The translations under genes and the position numbers were made by a program. Below, piece after piece: positions 7,887 through 13,776 of a DNA stretch of 20,307 nt; the first letter of the stretch is position 1; the number at the start of each line of letters is the position of its first letter. The notes below the pieces were generated by a model, which did not search any database, was not told the origin of the DNA, and saw nothing but the letters and a program-made list of their open reading frames with translations. Source of the stretch: a virus. The stretch is from IMG/VR virus record IMGVR_UViG_3300006027_000087, positions 1-20,307 of that record; one strand, written 5' to 3'.

Positions 7887-8738
7887 TTAGTACCTATCTA
7901 TTTCACCGAATGGATTAACTTCACTAAAGTCTAAAATATTATCAGCCTGAGTTTGGAAGAACTGGTTGTTAGCTGAACGATCTGTAGTTTCAATAGTATA
8001 TTCTTGTAGTAATGTACCACCATCTTCAAGCTGTGCAACTCCGGTACCATCTTCTAAAGTGAACTGATAACCTAATGTATCAAGACTGTATGTAGTCTCA
8101 ATAGCATCAATAGCAGTATTACCGGTATCCAATCTCTCTGAGCTGTATTCGAAGAGCTCGCAACGAACATCATACGTTTGCAAACGTCCTGTTTGATAGA
8201 ATATTTGCTCGTGCTCTACAAACTTAATCTCAAATATTTTTCCTACCATTGGAAAATAAATGAGATCGCCCTCTTGAGGTCTGTTGATTGTATTAAGATA
8301 GTCATCTCCTTCCAACATAAAGGAGTCTGTATCTTTAGAACCAGAAAGATATTGTCGTGAAGGAGTTTTGGTACTACCGTCTTCGAAGATAAGATTGTAG
8401 CCAACCTCAGTTAACATCTTAGGCGATGTTATAGCTTGATCAAAGCGTTTTCTTGCAACGGTAAAAGTAATCTGATCTCGTATCTCTAAACCGAAACGAG
8501 AAAGAAGATCACCTTCCCCTTCGAAGCCCTCGACGTTTTTGATATACATTTCAACGTCGATAGCTTCATCGAATTTAGATAAGTCATCCTCACCAAACAA
8601 GTGATCCACATTCACCTTAGTGCGAGGCATATACTTTACATTATGACCGTAGATTTTTATTGCTTCGATCGTTAGATCTTCGACTAAATCTTGTTCTCGG
8701 CCATAGTTAAAGTTGTTAAAATAGACATTAGTAGCCAT
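7887..8738 (-). CDS. 14: Neck protein gp14
   Basis: Head-completion (neck) protein that, with gp13, seals the packaged head below the portal and receives the tail. It has 283 residues (T4 gp14: 256). It opens MATNVYFNNFNYGREQDLVE and continues IEAIKIYGHNVKYMPRT, diagnostic for T4-like gp14 (the YG.EQ.L.EDL..E.I...G..V.Y.PR pattern). DQITFTVARKRFDQ and EGDLIYFPMVGKIFEIKFVE follow; such proteins belong to the head-closure type. Start and stop are packed tightly: 1 nt after gp13 and 2 nt before gp15, implying coupled translation. Confidence 0.96.
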   Translation of the reverse strand: MATNVYFNNFNYGREQDLVEDLTIEAIKIYGHNVKYMPRTKVNVDHLFGEDDLSKFDEAIDVEMYIKNVEGFEGEGDLLSRFGLEIRDQITFTVARKRFDQAITSPKMLTEVGYNLIFEDGSTKTPSRQYLSGSKDTDSFMLEGDDYLNTINRPQEGDLIYFPMVGKIFEIKFVEHEQIFYQTGRLQTYDVRCELFEYSSERLDTGNTAIDAIETTYSLDTLGYQFTLEDGTGVAQLEDGGTLLQEYTIETTDRSANNQFFQTQADNILDFSEVNPFGEIDRY

Positions 8739-8739
8739 G

Positions 8740-9483
8740 TTAACCTATCATGTCATGAACTGGTAGACTGTAGCTTGAAATCATTTCATCTTCAAGCTTC
8801 ATAATAGCTTCTTGAGCTTCTTCCCATATCTTCTGACCGTTAAAGGTTAAACCACCCGGCATCTGAAGACCTTCAAACTTTTTAAGATTTTCACCCCATT
8901 GACGCTTAAACAGTTGTGTAGTATATCTCAATAGCCACCTATCACTATACATGTCAGTATTTACATCTGGGTCGATAACTTGGTAGCTATCAAGAATAAT
9001 ATAATCTCCGACAGGTATTTTATCTGTCCAGCTGGTATCGATATAAACTCGATCATTATGACGATTATATCTAATAGGCTGCTTACCTACAAAAGTTTCT
9101 TCCAGCATATTGACATGTGTCATTGCCATTGTATAAGGAACAATAGATGACTGGAGAAGATCGTAAAGATCATTAAGATGAATCTGGTAACGAACGTTAA
9201 ATAAGTTGTTAACTGAGTATGTACCACCTAGAACAAAGCAACCAGTTACACCAATAATTGATTCTGGTACAGTAATATAACCGTTTGTTTGATCACTCGC
9301 AGTACATATGTGCTTGTAAAAAACACGCTCTGTACCGTCAAAATGGTAGTCGCGATAATAAGCAATTGCTTCGTCGATACGATCTTCTAGCTGCTCATCA
9401 TCGACGTTAATATCGACAACTGGCTTACCAAGATTACGTAAGCACCATTCTTTGAGTTCATCTCTGGTAGCTGGTTTAGACAT
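8740..9483 (-). CDS. 13: Neck protein gp13
   Basis: Head-completion (neck) protein, connector partner of gp14. It has 247 residues (T4 gp13: 309), opening MSKPATRDELKEWCLRNLGK, then VDDEQLEDRIDEAIAYYRDYHFDGTE, the helical connector-like N-terminus typical of T4-like gp13. WLLRYTTQLFKRQWGENLKK, followed by GGLTFNGQKIWEEA near the C-terminus, is another strong family signature. It starts the tight gp13-gp14-gp15-gp16-nuclease-gp17 gene run. Its ribosome site AAAGGTG (spacing 6) lies inside the 3' arm of a predicted hairpin, and a late-promoter box lies in that hairpin's loop; see the regulatory entries at 9488-9528. Confidence 0.96.
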   Translation of the reverse strand: MSKPATRDELKEWCLRNLGKPVVDINVDDEQLEDRIDEAIAYYRDYHFDGTERVFYKHICTASDQTNGYITVPESIIGVTGCFVLGGTYSVNNLFNVRYQIHLNDLYDLLQSSIVPYTMAMTHVNMLEETFVGKQPIRYNRHNDRVYIDTSWTDKIPVGDYIILDSYQVIDPDVNTDMYSDRWLLRYTTQLFKRQWGENLKKFEGLQMPGGLTFNGQKIWEEAQEAIMKLEDEMISSYSLPVHDMIG

Positions 9484-9487
9484 GATG

Positions 9488-9528
9488 CACCTTTATAGTT
9501 TGATTTACTATTTATCACTATAAAGATG
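9488..9528 (-). promoter_or_regulatory. Hairpin sequestering the gp13 ribosome binding site
   Basis: On the minus strand, CATCTTTATAGT (9528-9517) is complementary to ACTATAAAGGTG (9499-9488), giving 11 Watson-Crick pairs and one G-U. The loop is 17 nt. The 3' arm contains the whole Shine-Dalgarno AAAGGTG of gp13, and the loop contains the late-promoter box GATAAATA. Transcripts arriving from upstream could fold and hide the ribosome site. Transcripts started at the box lack the 5' arm and leave it open. T4 genes e, soc and 49 are known to be controlled this way; its operation here is inferred. Confidence 0.65.
9509..9516 (-). promoter_or_regulatory. Late-promoter box GATAAATA for gp13
   Basis: GATAAATA on the minus strand fits the NATAAATA form of T4-like late promoters (one base off TATAAATA). 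It lies 25 nt before the gp13 ATG, in the loop of the ribosome-site hairpin. The same 9-mer GATAAATAG precedes the fibre gene. Confidence 0.6.
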
Positions 9529-9534
9529 TAGGGA

Positions 9535-9756
9535 TTATGAGATAACGATTGTATCCGTATCAGAAAAAAATTGCATAGTACCTTTACATACTATATTCCA
9601 GTCTAGTCCAGACTGCTCACTCCATGTAGGTACATTAATGCGGACATATTTGGCCAAGTATTCTTCTTCGTCTTTAAATACTCGCCATACATGAAGAGGG
9701 CTTCCGCGACCCGGTTGCCCTCTTGATTTATTGAAGCGTATCGAGAATTTATTCAT
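9535..9756 (-). CDS. Small conserved protein of unknown function before gp13
   Basis: 73 residues from ATG at 9756 (MNKFSIRFNKSRGQPGRG). The longer frame begins at a TTG (9768), which I reject in favour of the ATG. It is basic at the N-terminus with a compact mixed alpha/beta look (HVWRVFKDEEEYLAKYVRINVP). From memory, very similar small proteins starting MNKFSIRFNKSRGQPGRG are widespread and uncharacterised in T4-like cyanophages, so it is real and conserved although its job is unknown. The ribosome site is weak. It starts 18 nt after the chaperone gene's stop and ends 51 nt before gp13. Being co-transcribed with the adhesin genes, it may be a virion or assembly factor. Confidence 0.82.
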   Translation of the reverse strand: MNKFSIRFNKSRGQPGRGSPLHVWRVFKDEEEYLAKYVRINVPTWSEQSGLDWNIVCKGTMQFFSDTDTIVIS

Positions 9757-9774
9757 AATATATTTCAAATAGTA

Positions 9775-10155
9775 TTATTCGGAACCAGGTAATGCCGGCC
9801 AGCTGATATTAGAAGGAAAATCAGCGTCTAGTGTAATATCTCGTAAACTTTGTCTGTAGGCAATCCATGCGTCTCTTTCACCTGCTGTCATAGGTGTATC
9901 AGACATAACTGCCCAGTCAGAATCGGCAAGTAGTTTGTTACGTGTAGTACGCGCTTCATCTTCAGCTGAAGGCTCATCGGGTTCAGGATCTGGAGATACC
10001 TCAAACCAACCAAGATCATCTTTGCCAACCCAAGAGAGATCTGATAATTGATCTTTAACACCATGCAGACCGAATATAGGTCCCCAGTTCTCAGGCAGTG
10101 GCTCTGGTCCTTGTACTACCTCATTTGTTGATAATTTTCTTAGCTCCCAAGGCAT
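9775..10155 (-). CDS. Phage tail assembly chaperone-like protein (Phage_tail_APC type)
   Basis: 126 residues. The C-terminal half carries the Phage_tail_APC pattern: RNKLLADSDWAVMSDTPMT (about residues 72-90), then AWIAYRQSLRDIT and a terminal FPSNISWPALPGSE. The N-terminal half (WELRKLSTNEVVQGPEPLP) is a less conserved adaptor. In many tailed phages such proteins are encoded next to tail-fibre genes and are thought to help fibres or tails assemble; some may be virion parts. Here it follows the glycine-rich adhesin by one gene, which fits a role in maturing or attaching that adhesin. AGGAG precedes the ATG, and the gap after the 180-residue gene is 13 nt. Confidence 0.82.
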   Translation of the reverse strand: MPWELRKLSTNEVVQGPEPLPENWGPIFGLHGVKDQLSDLSWVGKDDLGWFEVSPDPEPDEPSAEDEARTTRNKLLADSDWAVMSDTPMTAGERDAWIAYRQSLRDITLDADFPSNISWPALPGSE

Positions 10156-10168
10156 TGCTGTCTCCTAA

Positions 10169-10711
10169 TTAGTCTTGATTGATTGCTTTGCGGTGCGACT
10201 CTGGTAATATTTCGTCAAGATTATCTACATACTCGTTATTTATTGTTCTTTGCAATTTTTGTTGAGCTTCCTCTACTTCTTGCTTTGCTAGTAAAAGATT
10301 TTGATCTGGATTATAACCAAGTAAATCTTGCTTAAAAACAGCTCCTAGCATAGGTGTATCATCATTCCATTGCCTGTGTGATGCAAAATCTTCTCGAGGT
10401 TTAATTGCTATATGACATCCAGCTTGAGCTGCAATCTGATGAGCAAGCTCAACCGCATGATGGTGACTCATTGGCATATATGCAACAAAACCGTTCTGCA
10501 TTCTTATATTTATTTCTATACCGTCACCACCGGTAGAACCTACAGTAACTGATCTACCTCTAAATTGGTCATTTTGACGCGAGGCTATTTGCATTTGTAT
10601 ATCAGCTTCTAATCCTGCTTTGTTATACTTGTCTACAAGTTTTTGATCAGGATTTGGGACAACAGGAGCTTTGCTTCTACTTCCTCTTATTTTTTTACTA
10701 TTTTTTCTCAT
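10169..10711 (-). CDS. Protein of unknown function following the glycine-rich adhesin
   Basis: 180 residues, not recognised. The N-terminus is very basic (MRKNSKKIRGSRSKAP). A central part reads GIEINIRMQNGFVAYMPMSH, then HHAVELAHQIAAQAGCHIAI, with three consecutive histidines at the start of a predicted helix. The C-terminal third (LLAKQEVEEAQQKLQRTINNEY) should form a helix or short coiled coil. No signal peptide or membrane segment is visible. It lies 15 nt after the glycine-rich gene and 13 nt before the tail assembly chaperone, in the same transcript, so a role as adhesin partner, chaperone or minor virion protein is possible by position only. GAGG precedes the ATG. Confidence 0.75.
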   Translation of the reverse strand: MRKNSKKIRGSRSKAPVVPNPDQKLVDKYNKAGLEADIQMQIASRQNDQFRGRSVTVGSTGGDGIEINIRMQNGFVAYMPMSHHHAVELAHQIAAQAGCHIAIKPREDFASHRQWNDDTPMLGAVFKQDLLGYNPDQNLLLAKQEVEEAQQKLQRTINNEYVDNLDEILPESHRKAINQD

Positions 10712-10726
10712 AATAATTATCCTCTG

Positions 10727-11869
10727 TTACTGCTCATTCCATGATATTATAATCTTGCCACCTGGAGGTACTGAAACACTGTATGGCTGTAATGGAGTAA
10801 CGGCTTTGTTTGTACTGCTAGGATTAGCTGCCTGGCCAGAGTTTCCAGGGTTTCCAGGATTAGAGTTAGAAGCTCGACCGCCAGAACCACCGCCACCGGC
10901 GGCGCCGCCTCGGCCGCCAGCTGGCATCGCACCTCCACCACCGCCTCCGCCACCCGGTCCAGCCATTTGCTGACAACCAGTTGCGTTAATATGCGATGAA
11001 TAAGCAACACCGGTGACCCCCCAGTTTCCAGAGCTATTGACGTCACCGCCGTGGCCACCTCCACCACCTCCGGTACCACCCTGTCCGGTTTGGGCGCCCG
11101 GTGTACCATTGTTAGTACCACCGCCGCCGCCACCGCCGCGGGCGGTATCAGTAGGACTTCCGGGAGATCCACTGCCGCCACCTCGGCCGCCTCCACAGGA
11201 TTGCGAAGCCGCGCCTGAACCGCCACCGCCGCCACCCCATCCATAGCATGATGGACCATTATCACTGTTCAAATTACCACCGCCGCCACCACCGCCACCA
11301 CCGCCACCGCCAAAGCCAGCTGTTCCGCCATTACCACCGCTGCCGCCAGCGCCGCCAGCAAAATTGACAGATAGACCAGGTATTGTAGCAGATTGACCAA
11401 CATTTCCAGGGTTTCCAGGGTTTCCAGGGTTACCTTGAGATATTGAAAAACCGGACTGACCCCCTTGGGACCCACCAGGTCCACCGGCCGGAGTACCATA
11501 ACTATAACCACCTATACCGCGACCAGGATAATTAGGACCTACCGGGTTTCCGGGATTACTGTTCAACCAACCGCCAGAGCCGCCGGACCCACCGGTATTG
11601 TACCATGTCCAGCCTGGTATAGGTCCGCTAAGATTTCTTCCGGTTCCACCACCTCCACCACCTCCACCGTGACCGGGATCATGCTGGCTGGGCCCGGTAG
11701 AACCTGCCGTTCCGGAGTTACCAGAATTACCAGGAGCTCCGTATCCTTGAACGGTTACAGTAAAAATATCTGGTGTACAAAAAGTACCTGGTGTATTAAA
11801 AGTTTCGGAGCCCGCTGGAACCGGTTCCCGCCCACCCATTACACCAATCTTACCACTACCTATAGGCAT
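10727..11869 (-). CDS. Glycine-rich collagen/polyglycine-type protein, putative tail-fibre adhesin
   Basis: 380 residues dominated by glycine, with Gly runs at 68-75, 187-198 (twelve), 212-217, 245-251, 267-272 and 306-313. It begins with a short beta module (about 22-42, SETFNTPGTFCTPDIFTVTV, ending in QGYG), a common start of phage glycine-rich domains. Collagen-like Gly-X-Y triplets follow at 44-61 (six), 146-160 (GNP three times, GNV, GQS) and 339-347. It closes with a beta strand YSVSVPPGGKIIISW. Long Gly tracts broken by variable loops resemble the polyglycine-II sandwich of T2/S16-type gp38 receptor-binding adhesins; homology is not shown. Its GC-rich DNA contrasts with its neighbours. 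GAGG precedes the ATG at 11869. Late-promoter boxes lie inside the preceding oxygenase gene, and the assembly chaperone lies two genes downstream. Confidence 0.85.
   Translation of the reverse strand: MPIGSGKIGVMGGREPVPAGSETFNTPGTFCTPDIFTVTVQGYGAPGNSGNSGTAGSTGPSQHDPGHGGGGGGGGTGRNLSGPIPGWTWYNTGGSGGSGGWLNSNPGNPVGPNYPGRGIGGYSYGTPAGGPGGSQGGQSGFSISQGNPGNPGNPGNVGQSATIPGLSVNFAGGAGGSGGNGGTAGFGGGGGGGGGGGGNLNSDNGPSCYGWGGGGGGSGAASQSCGGGRGGGSGSPGSPTDTARGGGGGGGTNNGTPGAQTGQGGTGGGGGGHGGDVNSSGNWGVTGVAYSSHINATGCQQMAGPGGGGGGGGAMPAGGRGGAAGGGGSGGRASNSNPGNPGNSGQAANPSSTNKAVTPLQPYSVSVPPGGKIIISWNEQ
11408..11434 (-). repeat. Tandem 9-bp repeat encoding Gly-Asn-Pro
   Basis: Three adjacent near-identical 9-bp units (GGAAACCCT type on the minus strand) encode residues 146-154 of the glycine-rich protein. 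A related pair lies near 10840-10860 in the same gene. Such repeats can gain or lose units by slippage without shifting the frame. Confidence 0.8.
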
Positions 11870-11872
11870 TTG

Positions 11873-12499
11873 TTATACCTCATTTTTATTATGACGTTCA
11901 CCGTATCCGATACGGTCTCGATAATCGTATTTATAATCCTTATTTATGCTGTTTTTATCTACATAGTGTAACATAGTCTGTACAACCATTTTAGTATTTG
12001 TTGTATTCAATGGCTTTCTTGCGTGTGGTATCTCACAACCAAGATATACAACACCATCACCTGGTTCAAGAATATATTCATTACCGTTCATAATAATAGC
12101 GTTATAATCACCGATAGTCGCTATATTAATTGTTACACTATACTCACATGATGGTCTGTCTGTATGCTCAGTAAGTTCATTACTATCTACATATATACGA
12201 CTGTAGGAATATGTAGGAGATAGCTGCTTTTTTACTATATCCTCAATTTTAGACTGAAGTTTACCTAATAATACTTCTATTAAAGGATCACCGTAACATT
12301 GCCATTCACTTATTGTATGTTTATTGCTTTTTTCCCAACCATATAAACTATTTTTTTCAGTTGAAGTTTCTTGTGCTTGATTTACTTGATATTCAAAATA
12401 TCTGGATATTGTATCGACAGTATCACTATCAAGTAAATTTTTTACTAAAACATAGCCATCTTCATTAAATTTTTTATAGTGTTCATTAGACAAGAACAT
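11873..12499 (-). CDS. 2OG-Fe(II) oxygenase, phytanoyl-CoA-hydroxylase-like
   Basis: Putative 2-oxoglutarate/Fe(II)-dependent oxygenase, fourth of four in a row. I start at ATG 12499 (208 residues, MFLSNEHYKKFNEDGYVLVK). The frame extends to a GTG at 12508, but that GTG is part of the AAAGGTGA ribosome site. The N-terminal FNEDGYVLVKNLL is typical of PhyH-type oxygenases. The iron triad would be H112-x-D114 (LTEHTDRP) and H159 (GCEIPHARKP); 2OG binding could use R161 or K170, not resolvable by eye. The C-terminus, after the catalytic core, is charged and polar. The substrate is unknown. The end of the gene doubles as regulatory DNA for the glycine-rich gene: late-promoter boxes at 11928-11948 and an inverted repeat at 11900-11916. 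Confidence 0.82.
   Translation of the reverse strand: MFLSNEHYKKFNEDGYVLVKNLLDSDTVDTISRYFEYQVNQAQETSTEKNSLYGWEKSNKHTISEWQCYGDPLIEVLLGKLQSKIEDIVKKQLSPTYSYSRIYVDSNELTEHTDRPSCEYSVTINIATIGDYNAIIMNGNEYILEPGDGVVYLGCEIPHARKPLNTTNTKMVVQTMLHYVDKNSINKDYKYDYRDRIGYGERHNKNEV
11900..11916 (-). promoter_or_regulatory. Perfect inverted repeat in the putative leader of the glycine-rich gene
   Basis: ACCGTAT-CGG-ATACGGT is a perfect 7-bp stem with a 3-nt loop, inside the last codons of the preceding oxygenase. It lies about 12 nt after the late-promoter box, so it would be near the 5' end of the late mRNA for the glycine-rich protein. No T-run follows, so it is not an intrinsic terminator. An mRNA-stabilising 5' stem-loop is one possibility; chance within coding sequence is another. 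Confidence 0.45.
11928..11948 (-). promoter_or_regulatory. Tandem late-promoter boxes for the glycine-rich gene
   Basis: Exact TATAAATA at 11935-11928 (extended context TATAAATACGATT, close to the T4 extended consensus TATAAATACTATT). A second box, CATAAATA, lies 5 nt upstream at 11948-11941. Both are inside the 3' end of the fourth oxygenase gene, with the exact box 58 nt before the glycine-rich ATG. This implies the adhesin can be made at a higher or later level than the oxygenases. Confidence 0.65.
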
Positions 12500-12510
12500 A
12501 AACTTCACCT

Positions 12511-13188
12511 TTATTCATCTTGATCCACATGAAACCAACCAGTAACTACATATTTCGCTTGATCACCAAACACAGCATTGCCTCTGTGTAAATGAGTATA
12601 ACCTGCTGGCCATATAACTAACCTGTTTTCTACTGGATTTACTCTTCTTTGCTGGTGTAAAAATTCTGTCTCACCGTTTGCTTCAGGTGGTAAAGTATTG
12701 AGATAAAGCATATAAACAGCATCACGAGTTGCAAACATTCCTGGACCGTGTTCATGATGCCATATATGATAGCCACCACCTGATGTTGTTTTTTGTACTT
12801 TCATATGATATAAATGATGATTTATTAATTTTAAACCATTCCATTTTTCAGCGTAAATATCAAAACATTCACGTACACCTTTAATAAATAACATATTCAA
12901 AAACTGGCCGTTAAACTTAAAATAGTCAGCATATCTCATATCAATCGTATGAATAATGTCATTATGTAATATATTATTCAGTTCTACTGCATCATCGTTT
13001 TTATGAAGTTTCAAGCAATTTTCTGATTTTTGTCTATTATTAGTAAATTCAAGTTTTTGCAAGAGATCAAAATTATCGATAATTTTTTTGCAAAATTTAT
13101 CTGGAAATACATTATCAAAGATACCAATAGCATCATCATCTAAAGAATATTTAAAATCATCTCTTAATGTAAATTCTATATCATTCAT
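12511..13188 (-). CDS. 2OG-Fe(II) oxygenase (prolyl-hydroxylase-like fold)
   Basis: 225-residue putative 2-oxoglutarate/Fe(II) oxygenase, third in the tandem set. The core shows YHIWHHEHGPG around residues 140-150, where H144-x-E146 is the best HxE metal pair. GETEFLHQQRRVNPVENRLV then leads into WPAGYTHLHRGNAVFGDQ, whose H199 or H201 is the distal ligand. KYVVTGWFH closes the barrel, and K212 may replace the usual arginine that binds 2OG. The 'WPA.YTH.HRG' and 'TGWF' pieces are familiar from phage and bacterial prolyl-4-hydroxylase-like proteins. The N-terminal 90 residues are helical and charged. The ATG directly follows the previous gene's stop (TAAATG), with GAGG upstream, so translation is probably coupled. 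Confidence 0.82.
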   Translation of the reverse strand: MNDIEFTLRDDFKYSLDDDAIGIFDNVFPDKFCKKIIDNFDLLQKLEFTNNRQKSENCLKLHKNDDAVELNNILHNDIIHTIDMRYADYFKFNGQFLNMLFIKGVRECFDIYAEKWNGLKLINHHLYHMKVQKTTSGGGYHIWHHEHGPGMFATRDAVYMLYLNTLPPEANGETEFLHQQRRVNPVENRLVIWPAGYTHLHRGNAVFGDQAKYVVTGWFHVDQDE

Positions 13189-13773
13189 TTATGCAAACCT
13201 CGGGCCGGTTAACCATGCTACCAATGATTGACGTGTACCTTGTGTAACAGGGGTTACCTGATGCAGTGTCCATGATGGAAAAGCAACTAGCATACCACGT
13301 CTTTTTTCTATTGTTATAATCTCGCTATTACCAGTATTTAGTTGTAAGCTACCACCTTCATAATCTGCAGGGTCCGATAACTGTAATACAATAGAAAGCT
13401 TTCTACTACATATTCCGCCAAAATCTACATGCCAATTATACATACCGTGATCTGTACTATTATAATTAGTAAACTGTAAAGCTTCGCCAAAACCTGTAAG
13501 TTTGAATTGAAAGAATCTTGAATTAAGGTTTGACACATGATGTGAAAGTTTATGATAGATCCATAATGTTTCTCTACTATTGTGTACCCACTTAAGATTA
13601 GAGCGTCTTACATTATCACTTACTGTACCTAAACTACCAGGTCCTACTAAACCTGGGTCTTGAGCGCTTCTAGCTATTTCCTGTAAGGTATTTAATTCCT
13701 GTGGTTCAAAGCAGTCATATTGATAAGCAAAGGTATGATGTTCACCCGTATAATCAGTTAATACATGTTCCAT
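13189..13773 (-). CDS. 2OG-Fe(II) oxygenase, PKHD/PiuC-like
   Basis: 194-residue 2-oxoglutarate/Fe(II) oxygenase and the clearest of the four. The iron triad is H115-x-D117 (YNWHVDFGG) and H171 (FPSWTLHQVTPV), and R181 (GTRQSLVAWLTGP) is the expected 2OG carboxylate ligand. The core strands RKLSIVLQLSDPADYEGGSL and the FPSWTLH turn are standard for PKHD-type (prolyl/lysyl hydroxylase-like) proteins. RRSNLKWV near residue 57 is also typical. The catalytic set looks complete, so I expect an active enzyme. The substrate is unknown: protein prolyl or asparaginyl hydroxylation, or small-molecule oxidation, are family possibilities. It starts 3 nt after the first oxygenase and abuts the third. Confidence 0.9.
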   Translation of the reverse strand: MEHVLTDYTGEHHTFAYQYDCFEPQELNTLQEIARSAQDPGLVGPGSLGTVSDNVRRSNLKWVHNSRETLWIYHKLSHHVSNLNSRFFQFKLTGFGEALQFTNYNSTDHGMYNWHVDFGGICSRKLSIVLQLSDPADYEGGSLQLNTGNSEIITIEKRRGMLVAFPSWTLHQVTPVTQGTRQSLVAWLTGPRFA

Positions 13774-13776
13774 AAT

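Noticed and set aside
9766-9768. TTG at 9768, TTG at 7094 and GTG at 12508 as start codons
   Set aside because: In-frame ATGs a few codons later fit neighbouring stops and ribosome sites better; the GTG at 12508 is itself part of the AAAGGTGA ribosome site.
10237-10244. AATAAATA on the minus strand inside the 180-residue gene, 81 nt before the chaperone gene (also one at 10507-10514)
   Set aside because: Fits only the loose NATAAATA form within AT-rich coding sequence and has no suitable spacing to a gene start; likely chance.
11401-11440. Short tandem repeats as a CRISPR-like array
   Set aside because: Units are 9 bp, contiguous and in frame (Gly-Asn-Pro codons), with no spacers.
11900-11916. 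The 7-bp inverted repeat before the glycine-rich gene as a transcription terminator
   Set aside because: No T-run follows it on the minus strand; kept only as a possible leader stem-loop.
10671-11971. Open frames in other phases across the glycine-rich gene, including proline-rich plus-strand frames and a 172-codon minus-strand frame at 10747-11265
   Set aside because: They are by-products of Gly codon repeats (GGN reads as CCN on the other strand). They lack ribosome sites and family motifs and overlap a well-supported gene.
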